The position numbers and the translations under genes are program-made. A stretch of 29,133 nt of DNA from ZC4RG36 sp964652205 (GTDB lineage: Bacteria > Chloroflexota > Anaerolineae > Aggregatilineales > Phototrophicaceae), in assembly GCA_964652205.1 (NCBI GenBank), contig CAZZAO010000069.1:1-29133 (forward strand). The letters are read 5' to 3'. Below, one piece after another: positions 9,669 to 16,869 of this stretch. Positions within the stretch are counted from its first letter, which is position 1; every line of letters begins with the position of its first letter. The notes below the pieces were generated by a model, which made no database searches, was not told the DNA's origin, and saw only the letters and a program-made list of their open reading frames with translations.

Positions 9669-10021
9669 GGTCTTTCCTTTGCGTATCCGCTTTCCAATCA
9701 TCCTTGAATCTAACATAAATAGTGACGATGGGGAGCGACGATAGGCCGACGTTTGCTATGCTCACCCAACGTTAAGCCAACGCCCCGACGCTGGAAGCGC
9801 TGTTTTCGGTCGGAGTCGGCTGCGCTGATCCTGAGACTGGAAGCCAGCTAAGAGCGCCACGTTCAGCCGCCGAGGTGACAGGAAGACGGTTGCATCGCTA
9901 CATCGCTGCTATCGGGGCGCAATTGTTCGCGCTCGCCGCAAGGTTTCACAGCGGCTCAGAAGGTCGTCGAGGCATGATCCATCATGCTCTGACGACCGTT
10001 AGGGCGCAGACAGCAGCAAAG
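9669..10021. other. Intergenic region between dnaA and the SH3/propeller gene
   Basis: About 350 bases with no convincing gene. The minus-strand promoter of the SH3/propeller gene should lie in its left part; AT-rich TATTTATGTTAGAT on the minus strand near 9708-9721 is a candidate. The right part holds an interrupted inverted repeat at 9962-9997, listed separately. A plus-strand reading frame crosses this region but continues antisense into dnaA and looks spurious. Confidence 0.4.
9962..9997. repeat. Interrupted inverted repeat
   Basis: Arms GGTCGTC (9962-9968) plus GCATGAT (9972-9978) face ATCATGC (9981-9987) plus GACGACC (9991-9997), with a CC centre and three unpaired bases inside each arm. 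Fourteen of seventeen arm positions are complementary. Function unknown: it may be an operator or an RNA hairpin, and it stands about 25 bases downstream of the dnaA terminator. Confidence 0.5.
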
Positions 10022-10050
10022 AAAAGCGCTCACCCGTCGGTGAGCGCTTT
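10013..10050 (-). terminator. Intrinsic terminator of dnaA
   Basis: Perfect twelve-base-pair stem: AAAGCGCTCACC (10023-10034), loop CGTC, GGTGAGCGCTTT (10039-10050). Read on the minus strand it follows the dnaA stop codon by about 22 bases and runs into TTTTCTTTG, a good U-tract. Confidence 0.85.
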
Positions 10051-10072
10051 CAGGTCATCTCAGAGACGAACC

Positions 10073-11563
10073 TTAATGGTTGTCTCTGACGAGTTTCTCG
10101 CGCAGGGCTTGAACAGTCGCCTGTATCTTCGTATCGACGCCGATTTCTTCGGCCACCTTGTTGCAGCTATGCAGGACGGTGCTGTGCTTGCGCCCGCCAA
10201 AGGCATCGCCGATTTGCGGCAGTGACGCGCCGGTTGTCTCGCGGGCGAGGTACATGGCGATCTGCCGCGCCTGATTGACCGGCCCACTGCGGCTCTTGCC
10301 CGTCAGGTCGTCGATGCTCAGGCCGTGATAGCGCGCCGTCAGGTCGAGAATCGAGGCGACGGTGACATGATGACGCGGGCGGCGATAACCGTCGAGGACG
10401 TCCTCGGCCATCGCGCAGGTAAGCGGCTGGCGCGCAAGCTGCGACGAGGCCACCACCTGATTGAAGATGCTTTCCAGTTCGCGCAGGTTGGTCTTAGCGC
10501 GGTTGGCGAGCATTTCACAGACATTCGTCGGCAGCTCGATGTCACGTTCGGATGCCCACATCCTGAGGATGGCGACGCGCGTCTCGAACTCCGGCATCTT
10601 AACATCGACCACCAGCCCGCTCTGGAAGCGCGAGCGCAGCCGGTCGACCATGCCATCGAGCTGTGCCGGATGGCGATCCGATGCCAGCACGATCTGCTTA
10701 TTGAACATGTGCAGGGCATTGAAGGTGTGGAAAAACTCGTCCTGCGTGCTGTCTTTTCCGGCGATAAACTGGATGTCATCGACCACCAGCACGTCGGCAG
10801 AACGGTAGCGCTCGCGGAACATGGCGGTTGTCCGGTGGCGAATCGCCTCAACCATGTCGTTAGTGAACGCTTCCGACGAGATGTAGACCGCGCGCAGCCC
10901 TCTGGCGCGGAAGGCGTGGGCGATCCCCTGAAGCAGGTGGGTTTTGCCCAGACCGACGCCGCCATAGACCAGGAACGGGTTGTAGGCCGTCCCCGGCTGA
11001 TCGACCACCGCGCGCGCCGCCGGATAGAGCATCGGGTTTTCGCTGCCGACGATGAAGCGCTCGAAGGTGTAACGCGGGTTCAGCTCGCTGGCTGGCAGGT
11101 CGGGGAGATGAGGCCGCGCGACCTGTTCGTGCAGCGGAATCGGCGCTTCTGGCGCGGGCTGGCTGGCGAGCAGCCGGAACAGCGGCATTTCAGCTTCGCC
11201 TTCGGGGCGTTGTTCGGGTTCGCTGACCGGCTCATCTTTATGGATTTCGAAGCGCAGCGCGGCGGGCTGGCCGTAAGCATCGCTGACTGCGCGGCAGACA
11301 TTACGATAGAGCCGATGCTGGAGCATGTCGCGGGCGTAGCCGTTGCGGACACCGACGATAAAGGTGTCCTGTTCGCAGCGCAGGAAGGCGGCATCGCGCA
11401 GCCAGGTGTTGAAACTGGCGCGGTCAAGCTGCATTTCCAGTTGGCTATAAGCGGCTGTCCAGGCTTCTTGCGGGTTCACGGCAGTATCCAGACTGATGAA
11501 TGGCTGTTCAAAATTCAGACAAAGCGAAACCGACCGGGACGATTCTGGTCGTCTCGACTCCAC
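10073..11563 (-). CDS. dnaA: Chromosomal replication initiator protein DnaA
   Basis: A protein of up to 496 residues that binds origin DnaA boxes and opens the duplex in its ATP form. Domain I is recognisable in NPQEAWTAAYSQLEMQL (residues about 30-46). After a variable linker the AAA+ domain shows NPFLVYGGVGLGKTHLLQGI (Walker A), VLVVDDIQFIAGKDSTQDEF (Walker B), ASDRHPAQL (sensor 1) and RLRSRFQSGLVVDV. Domain IV ends with SLPQIGDAFGGRKHSTVLHS, the HTH signature; E. coli has GGRDHTT here, so the base-contacting Asp is replaced by Lys and one Thr by Ser. The start is uncertain: GTG 11563 lacks a ribosome site, and the conserved part begins right after the in-frame GTG at 11479, which would give 468 residues. 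dnaN does not follow; dnaA stands alone with its own promoter and terminator. Confidence 0.97.
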   Translation of the reverse strand: MESRRPESSRSVSLCLNFEQPFISLDTAVNPQEAWTAAYSQLEMQLDRASFNTWLRDAAFLRCEQDTFIVGVRNGYARDMLQHRLYRNVCRAVSDAYGQPAALRFEIHKDEPVSEPEQRPEGEAEMPLFRLLASQPAPEAPIPLHEQVARPHLPDLPASELNPRYTFERFIVGSENPMLYPAARAVVDQPGTAYNPFLVYGGVGLGKTHLLQGIAHAFRARGLRAVYISSEAFTNDMVEAIRHRTTAMFRERYRSADVLVVDDIQFIAGKDSTQDEFFHTFNALHMFNKQIVLASDRHPAQLDGMVDRLRSRFQSGLVVDVKMPEFETRVAILRMWASERDIELPTNVCEMLANRAKTNLRELESIFNQVVASSQLARQPLTCAMAEDVLDGYRRPRHHVTVASILDLTARYHGLSIDDLTGKSRSGPVNQARQIAMYLARETTGASLPQIGDAFGGRKHSTVLHSCNKVAEEIGVDTKIQATVQALREKLVRDNH

Positions 11564-11666
11564 GATGTATGGCGTTGCAGCGATGTGAGTGGCCGGGGAA
11601 GGTCGTTATTCCCCGCTGTTTTTCATGAGGCTTTGTGAGCCTGCGCCCTGTATGGACGTATTCATG

Positions 11667-11695
11667 AGTATAGCCGGATGAGGCAGGGAACTCAA
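11667..11695 (-). promoter_or_regulatory. dnaA promoter
   Basis: On the minus strand TTGAGT (11690-11695) and TATACT (11667-11672) are separated by exactly 17 bases, a strong sigma-70-type pair. Transcription would begin near 11660, about 97 bases before GTG 11563. The leader holds a TTATTCCCC-like word (11606-11614), and YGGGATW words begin about 36 bases upstream of the -35, so autoregulation by DnaA is plausible. Confidence 0.75.
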
Positions 11696-11699
11696 CCGG

Positions 11700-11980
11700 G
11701 CTAAGGTTAAAATATTCAGTGTTTTAAGCTTGGGATAAAAGCGCGAGTCGCTGAATGGCGAGCTTGCGATATGCCCGCCAATGATGCGGGATAAGCGGCT
11801 GACGAATGTTTGAAAATCCCACCATGTTTCGAGCCTGTAACATCGATCCTGCTGCGACCCTGTGGGATTCAAGGCTGAGGAATCCCGCGCGCACAAACCT
11901 GTCTGTGAAAGCAGGAACATTTTAACGTTGGGATAACTCTTGATATGTTTGCTCAGATTGTGGGGAAACGTGGGATTTAC
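11700..11980. other. Candidate replication origin (oriC) with variant DnaA-box cluster
   Basis: Non-coding region directly upstream of dnaA. An AT-rich block at 11704-11740 could act as the unwinding element. Seven copies of YGGGATW occur at 11731-11737, 11787-11793, 11863-11869, 11929-11935 and 11971-11977 on the plus strand and at 11815-11821 and 11881-11887 on the minus strand. Three read, on the other strand, as TTATCCC followed by AA or GC, sharing the first six bases of the classical DnaA box TTATCCACA. A further TGTGGGGAA is at 11959-11967. Location beside dnaA plus the motif cluster supports an origin; no perfect classical box is seen. Confidence 0.55.
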
Positions 11981-12162
11981 GGCCCTTTGCCCGCCGATTC
12001 GATTCGAGATGGCGGCGAGTTATGAATGGCCGCTGACTGCTGCCGGCTCGACGCCTGTTCTCCGCCTCATGAGGAGATCGACACAAATCGGGGTGACGCG
12101 AGCCAGTATAGCAGCGCTGCATCCAGTCACCGCGTGACTTTCGATATTTATTTCATGAGAGA

Positions 12163-12193
12163 TTGCACATCTCGATTGCAATCTGTGTATAAT
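12163..12193 (+). promoter_or_regulatory. Promoter of the spoVS-like gene
   Basis: Perfect -10 TATAAT at 12188-12193. A -35-like TTGCAC lies at 12163-12168 with a 19-base spacer, a little long. The spacer contains a second copy of GATTGCA (12161-12167 and 12174-12180), a 13-base-spaced direct repeat that could be a regulator site. Confidence 0.5.
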
Positions 12194-12277
12194 CGTCTCT
12201 ATGTTAAGTTCCACATTGCGGTCGGGTTCGCGCGGCACCTCAGGCGTGAATAGAGCAGTGATCTGTGGAGGTTCACA

Positions 12278-12613
12278 ATGACGAGTCTATACAGCAGCAA
12301 CGCAGAGCATGAGACCGAGACAGAAGCAGCGGCTTTCGTGAATACCCTTCAGACCGAATCCGGTCGCGCTGACCTCATCAAGGTGTCGGCCAAATCGCGC
12401 TCGACAGCGGTTGCCGGGGCGTTTGCTGAAGTGCAGGCTATCGGGGCGGGGGCGGTCAATCAGGCAGTCAAGGCGCTGGCGATTGCGCACGGCTACCTGA
12501 CCGGTGACGGCATCGACATTGTCTGCACGCCGTTTTTCACTGAGGTCGATATCGACGGTCAGGAACGCACTGCCGTGCGTTTCTCCGTCGAACTTCGCCC
12601 ACCAGCGCAGTAA
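12278..12613 (+). CDS. spoVS: Stage V sporulation protein S-like (SpoVS, Alba-like fold)
   Basis: A 111-residue protein. Residues 33-107 match SpoVS: LIKVSAKSRSTAVAGAFAEV, then QAIGAGAVNQAVKALAIAHG, then GIDIVCTPFFTEVDIDGQERTAVRF. SpoVS proteins are small Alba-like, probably nucleic-acid-binding regulators; they also occur in non-sporulating bacteria. Compared with the 86-residue B. subtilis protein as I recall it, about nine residues are missing between VAGA and EVQAIG, which would remove much of the first helix, while a 31-residue acidic N-terminal extension is added. The start is well supported: GTGGAGG (12264-12270) lies seven bases before ATG 12278. It diverges from dnaA across the candidate origin, which is compatible with a DNA-related role but does not prove one. 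Confidence 0.9.
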   Translation: MTSLYSSNAEHETETEAAAFVNTLQTESGRADLIKVSAKSRSTAVAGAFAEVQAIGAGAVNQAVKALAIAHGYLTGDGIDIVCTPFFTEVDIDGQERTAVRFSVELRPPAQ

Positions 12614-12680
12614 TCAGCCAGCACGTCCGGGGGCGCGCGCCTGTCGAAGTTGCCTCCCACTCTGGCGCGCCGCTGCCGGG

Positions 12681-13685
12681 TTACAGCCCCGGATAGCTCA
12701 GGAACATCGTTTCGAGCGCCAGCCGGGTGTTGAGGTTGTATTGCAGCAGCGCGATCATCTCGGCGGTCGCGGTCAGCGCGCCGAGCGCCGACTCCGCCGA
12801 AAGCTCATCAGCCAGTTTTTGCAGCTCAATCGCCCGGTCGTAATTCGACGGCGTTAAACGGCTGCCTTCCGTCAGCAGCACCACGTCTCGCCAGTAAGTT
12901 TGCCACAATTCCAGCAGGTGAATCAGACTCAACTTGTCGCGCGCGAGATCGTCGGCGGACGCAAACCGCCCGGCGCGATTTTGCGTCAGGATCGTTTCGA
13001 GCAGGCCGAGCGCGCTGGTGCGCTGGTCGAGCAGGCTCGAATCTTGCAGCGCCCGCACCGCCCAGCCGATCCGCCCCGCCGAGAGCCGCGCCAGCAGCGT
13101 CGCCTGCTCGGTGTCCGCGCCCCAGTGCGCGACCAGCGCGTCGCGGACGAGCGCCGCCGAAACCGGACGCAGGTTCATGACCTGGCTGCGGCTGGTAATC
13201 GTTGCCAGCAGGTTCTCGTTCGACCGGGCCAGCAGCAGCAGCAGCGCGTAGGGCGGCGGCTCCTCAAGCGTCTTGAGCAGAGCATCCTGCGCGCGCGGTT
13301 GAGCGCGGTCGAAATCACGGAAGATGGCGACCCGGTAGCGCGCCTCGAACGGTTTGAGCGCGAGCTTGCCGGCGGCGGCGCGAATTTCCTCGATCTTGAG
13401 CGCCCCGGTCGTTGCGTCCGTCTCGGAGAAGATCAGGTCGGCGTGTGTCCCGGCGGCCATCAGCTTGCAGGCACGGCACTCGCCGCACGGGCGCTCGCCG
13501 GGGGCGCGCTCGCAGTTGAGCGTCATCGCCAGCCAGCGCGCCAGCGTTTCCTTGCCGACCGACTCTGGCCCGACCAACAGGTAGGCGTGGCGCACCCGGC
13601 GGTTGGCAATGCTTTTACGCAGGTGTTCAATCGCCCAATCATGACCGTATACGCCCCACGTAGGGACACTCGTCTGGTCGCTCAT
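12681..13685 (-). CDS. holB: DNA polymerase III subunit delta-prime (HolB-like clamp-loader ATPase)
   Basis: A 334-residue clamp-loader subunit of the AAA+ family that with DnaX and HolA loads the sliding clamp. The N-terminus has GHDWAIEHLRKSIANRRVRHAYLL followed by the P-loop GPESVGKET. A zinc module follows with four Cys in the pattern C-x8-C-x2-C-x2-C (NCERAPGERPCGECRACK). RVAIFRDFDRAQPRAQDALLKTLEEPP is the Walker B-like region typical of delta-prime/DnaX, and ITSRSQ is the SRC-like motif with Arg retained. The P-loop is intact, unlike E. coli delta-prime, as is common outside proteobacteria. Helical C-terminal domain present, normal length. Start ATG 13685 has only a weak ribosome site (CTGAGA). 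It converges with the spoVS-like gene. Confidence 0.9.
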   Translation of the reverse strand: MSDQTSVPTWGVYGHDWAIEHLRKSIANRRVRHAYLLVGPESVGKETLARWLAMTLNCERAPGERPCGECRACKLMAAGTHADLIFSETDATTGALKIEEIRAAAGKLALKPFEARYRVAIFRDFDRAQPRAQDALLKTLEEPPPYALLLLLARSNENLLATITSRSQVMNLRPVSAALVRDALVAHWGADTEQATLLARLSAGRIGWAVRALQDSSLLDQRTSALGLLETILTQNRAGRFASADDLARDKLSLIHLLELWQTYWRDVVLLTEGSRLTPSNYDRAIELQKLADELSAESALGALTATAEMIALLQYNLNTRLALETMFLSYPGL

Positions 13686-13767
13686 CGTCTCAGATTCGAT
13701 CTTTCATCGGTCAGGATGGAGTACCCAGTGTAACACAAAACAAACGATTGGAACAGGTGATCGACGA

Positions 13768-14247
13768 TCAGATGCTCTGGGCGTCGCGCAGCGTCTGAAT
13801 CTGCGCCAGGTGGTTATCGCAGTGCCAGGCGTAGTGTTCGAGCATCGCGTCGAGCGTCGTCGGGCCGTCTTCACTGTGGACGCCAACGCGGGCAAAGTCG
13901 CTTTCGCTCAGGTTCTCGAAGAACAATGCCCAGCGTTCGTGCAGGCCGGACAGGATCGCTATCGACGGCGCGAGCGGCAGGGTTTTTGCGTCAGGCAGTT
14001 CGGCCCAGATTTCCTGAGCGTAGGCGCGCAGCGGCGGCTGTTCCTGAGTGACCACAAACTTGCTGCGAATATAGGCGTTGATGTGCGAATCGGCCAGATG
14101 GTGAATGACCTGGCGCGTACTCCAGTCGCCGGGAAAGCGGGCGAAATCAAGCTGTTCATCGCTCATATCCGCCACAAGCTGCGCCAGATGGCCGGGAAAC
14201 TGCCGCAGAGTCTGAATCGAAATTGTGCGTTCGCGCTGGCTTATCAT
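13768..14247 (-). CDS. DinB/YfiT-family metal-dependent protein
   Basis: A 159-residue four-helix-bundle protein of the DinB superfamily, closest to YfiT. Such proteins bind one metal ion with three His residues, and several are thiol-dependent transferases (bacillithiol or mycothiol types). The pattern is visible: WSTRQVIHHLADSHINAY supplies the first His, and YAWHCDNHLAQIQTLR near the C-terminus supplies the H-x3-H pair. The typical phrase DWSTRQVIHHLADSH matches YfiT well. ATG 14247 is preceded by AGGAG with a six-to-seven-base gap, a good ribosome site. It lies 82 bases upstream of holB on the same strand. Substrate unknown. Confidence 0.85.
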   Translation of the reverse strand: MISQRERTISIQTLRQFPGHLAQLVADMSDEQLDFARFPGDWSTRQVIHHLADSHINAYIRSKFVVTQEQPPLRAYAQEIWAELPDAKTLPLAPSIAILSGLHERWALFFENLSESDFARVGVHSEDGPTTLDAMLEHYAWHCDNHLAQIQTLRDAQSI

Positions 14248-14280
14248 GGCTGGCTCCTGTGTCTGTCAGACGTCGCTGTT

Positions 14281-14312
14281 TAGATATGCCGCCCACCGGT
14301 GCGGCCTGTCAA
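14281..14312 (-). promoter_or_regulatory. Possible promoter of the DinB-family gene
   Basis: On the minus strand a perfect -35 TTGACA (14307-14312) is followed 20 bases later by TATCTA (14281-14286), or at 18 bases by CATATC. The -35 is excellent but the -10 and spacing are imperfect. Confidence 0.35.
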
Positions 14313-14347
14313 GTGTTATAGTCGATCCTAAAATCCTGCCGGCCTGG

Positions 14348-14375
14348 TTCAAATTTAACATTTCGCACTTATACT
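14348..14375 (+). promoter_or_regulatory. Promoter of ppk1
   Basis: TTCAAA (14348-14353) and TATACT (14370-14375) with a 16-base spacer. The leader to ATG 14420 would be about 38 bases. The -10 is good and the -35 moderate. I see no clear Pho box. Confidence 0.5.
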
Positions 14376-14419
14376 AAGACCAATTCGCCATCAGCCTAGC
14401 CTGTTTCGAGATAATCGTG

Positions 14420-16552
14420 ATGCAACCGCGTATCGAAGCTCAGGACCTGCCGGAACTGACGCCCGAAAACTACATCAACCGTGAGTTGAGCTGGATCGAG
14501 TTCAATGCCCGCGTGCTGGCTCAGGCTAAAGATACCTCGCTGCCGCTGCTCGAACGGGCCAAGTTTCTGGCGATCTTCAGTAACAACCTCGACGAATTTT
14601 ATATGGTACGGGTGGCTGATGTCCACAATAAAGCCAAGCTTGGCCTGCTGAAGATTCGACCGGATGGCTTGCAGCCGTCGCAGATGCTCGACGAGATTCG
14701 GCGGCGCTGCATCGTTCTGATGTCAGAGCAGCGGGCGCTGATGCGGGAAATCCTGAGCGAACTGGCGGGCGCGGGCGTGCGCATCCTTTCGCTTGACGAG
14801 ATGAACGACGCGCAGCGGGCAGCGATTCGCGCCTATTTCAATGAGGAAGTCTTTCCCGTGCTGACGCCGCTGGCGGTTGACCGCGCCCGGCCTTTTCCCT
14901 TCATCTCTAATCTCAGCCTGAATCTGGCGATCTGGCTGCGTAAGCGTGAGGATGGCCTCGAAGCGAATGAGTTCGTCCGCCTCAAAGTGCCGGATTCGCT
15001 GCCGCGCCTGATCGACCTGTCAGAAGTGCTGCGCCGTTACGGCAGCGCGCCGGGCAGCGAAAGTAACTGCTTCGTCTGGCTGGAGGACGTGATCGCCGCT
15101 AACCTCGATACGCTGTTTCCCGGCATGGAAGTGCTGGAGCAATCGCCCTTTCGCGTCACCCGCAATGCCGACATCGACTACGAGTTCGAGCATGAGTCGC
15201 CGACCCTCAATGTCAATGAGGTGGTCGAAGAAGGTCTGCGCGAGCGGCGTTTCGGCCCGATTGTCCGCCTGAGCGTCCCCGGCGACATCAACCCGCGCAC
15301 GCTCCGGCAGTTGGTCAAGCAGATGCAGGTCGATGCTGACCGTGACGTGTACCAGCTTGACGGCGCGCTCGGCTCGTCGAGCCTGTTCGAGCTGCTTTCG
15401 GTCGACCGGCCCGACCTCAAGCTGCCGCCGTATATTCCGCGCACGCCCGACGCCTTCGAGTACAGCGGCAGCATCTTCGAGGCTATTCGGCGGCATGACA
15501 TTCTGATCCATCATCCCTACGATTCCTATTCGCCGGTCGAGGATTTCTTCTGGGCGGCGGCCCGTGATCCGCAGGTGCTGGCGATCAAGGCGACGCTCTA
15601 CCGCGTCGGCCCTAACTCGCCGATTGTGCAGGCGCTGATGTCGGCCCGCGATCACGGCAAGCAGGTCGCCGTGCTGGTCGAGTTGAAGGCGCGCTTCGAC
15701 GAGGAGCACAACCTCGAATGGGCGCGGGCGCTCGACGAGAAGGGCGTCCACGTCACCTACGGCGTCGAGGAATTACCGCTTAAGACTCATGCCAAGATCA
15801 CGATGGTGGTGCGCCGCGAGAGCGATGGCGTTCGCCGTTACGTTCACATGGGAACGGGGAACTACAATGCCTCGACCGCGCGGATGTATTCCGATCTCGG
15901 CCTGTTCACCTGTAACCGTGAGATCGGCGACGACGCTTCGCGGCTGTTCAACCGGCTGACGGGCTACGCTCCGGCGACGACCTACAAGCGCCTGCTGATC
16001 GCGCCGGAATATGTTCTGCCCGCCCTGCTCAAGCTGATCGACAACGAGATCGAAGCGGCACGTTCCGGCAAACCGGCCCGTCTGATCCTCAAGATGAACC
16101 AGCTTGAAGAAGATATTACGATCCGCAAGCTCTATCAGGCTTCACAGGCGGGCGTGCAGATCGACCTGATCGTGCGCGGCATCTGCTGTCTGGTTCCGGG
16201 GCTGCCGGGCATGAGCGAGACAATCCGCGTCCGCAGCACCGTCGGTCGGTTTCTGGAGCACAGCCGCATCTTCTACTTCCAGAACGCGCCGACCGATCAG
16301 CGTGTCTACCTCGGCAGCGCCGACCTGATGCGGCGCAATCTGTATAACCGCGTCGAGTGCGTTTTCCCGGTGCTGGATGAGCGCTTGCAGGTGCAGGCCT
16401 ATCGCATTCTGATGACCGAACTGGCCGATAATCAGCAGTCGTGGGAAATGAAGACCAGCGGCGAGTACGTCCGCCTTCAGCCGCAGCCCGGCGAGACTCC
16501 GGTCAACAGTCAGGAAATCTTCATGCATGACAGCTTCGGGCTGGAGTTGTAG
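14420..16552 (+). CDS. ppk1: Polyphosphate kinase 1
   Basis: A 710-residue enzyme that reversibly polymerises the gamma-phosphate of ATP into inorganic polyphosphate. The four PPK1 domains are recognisable. N-terminal: YINRELSWIEFNARVLAQA and FLAIFSNNLDEFYMVR. Head domain: FPFISNLSLNLAIW. C1: HHPYDSYSPVEDFFWAAARD, AIKATLYRVGPNSPIV, VLVELKARFDEEHNLEWA, the phosphorylated His in LKTHAKITM (about residue 457, matching E. coli His435), and YVHMGTGNYNASTARMYSD. C2: LILKMNQLEEDITIRKLYQAS, the second catalytic His in FLEHSRIFYF (about residue 613), and VYLGSADLMRRNLYNRVE. The length is normal. The frame begins at GTG 14417 immediately followed by ATG 14420; the ATG is chosen. The ribosome site is weak (CGAGA). 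No phosphate-uptake genes are adjacent. Confidence 0.97.
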   Translation: MQPRIEAQDLPELTPENYINRELSWIEFNARVLAQAKDTSLPLLERAKFLAIFSNNLDEFYMVRVADVHNKAKLGLLKIRPDGLQPSQMLDEIRRRCIVLMSEQRALMREILSELAGAGVRILSLDEMNDAQRAAIRAYFNEEVFPVLTPLAVDRARPFPFISNLSLNLAIWLRKREDGLEANEFVRLKVPDSLPRLIDLSEVLRRYGSAPGSESNCFVWLEDVIAANLDTLFPGMEVLEQSPFRVTRNADIDYEFEHESPTLNVNEVVEEGLRERRFGPIVRLSVPGDINPRTLRQLVKQMQVDADRDVYQLDGALGSSSLFELLSVDRPDLKLPPYIPRTPDAFEYSGSIFEAIRRHDILIHHPYDSYSPVEDFFWAAARDPQVLAIKATLYRVGPNSPIVQALMSARDHGKQVAVLVELKARFDEEHNLEWARALDEKGVHVTYGVEELPLKTHAKITMVVRRESDGVRRYVHMGTGNYNASTARMYSDLGLFTCNREIGDDASRLFNRLTGYAPATTYKRLLIAPEYVLPALLKLIDNEIEAARSGKPARLILKMNQLEEDITIRKLYQASQAGVQIDLIVRGICCLVPGLPGMSETIRVRSTVGRFLEHSRIFYFQNAPTDQRVYLGSADLMRRNLYNRVECVFPVLDERLQVQAYRILMTELADNQQSWEMKTSGEYVRLQPQPGETPVNSQEIFMHDSFGLEL

Positions 16553-16568
16553 AGGCAATTTATCGACT

Positions 16569-16590
16569 AAAGATCGAACCAACGATTTTT
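16569..16590 (+). terminator. Weak intrinsic terminator after ppk1
   Basis: AAAGATCG (16569-16576), loop AACCAA, then CGATTTTT (16583-16590): an eight-pair stem with one G-U pair whose right arm merges with a T-run. It stands 17 bases after the ppk1 stop codon. Confidence 0.45.
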
Positions 16591-16869
16591 ATGGGTGGTT
16601 ATTCGCCATCCAGATCACCCCACAAAGTTTCGATGGGAGATGTTTCACCACGTCAGGCTTCTTTTAAGCCGACGGTCAGAATCTGGAGAATTTGTTCGTC
16701 GGTCAGTTCATCTTCGTCCCTGTATCTGTTCGTCGCCGGGTTGCAGCATGTCTGATACGAGCCTCAGCATGTCGATGCTCATCAACTTTGCGTCCCCCAT
16801 AAATTGAGGGGCATAGGCGCGGCGTCTCATCCAATAATCATCAACAGGAGCAGTGGATGAGGCGCTATC
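16591..16869. other. Intergenic stretch with a possible decayed minus-strand ORF
   Basis: Between ppk1 and the TPR protein no intact gene is evident. On the minus strand one frame reads ...APQFMGDAKLMSIDMLRLVSD and ends near 16708, while the neighbouring frame continues DEDELTDEQILQILTVGLKEA to a stop near 16658. Together they look like one protein tail split by a frameshift, possibly a relic. The plus-strand gene at 16870 has its ribosome site within this stretch. Confidence 0.25.

Noticed and set aside
10325..11638. 437-residue open frame antisense to dnaA
   Set aside because: dnaA on the other strand is unambiguous with all AAA+ and HTH motifs; the antisense frame shows no domain.
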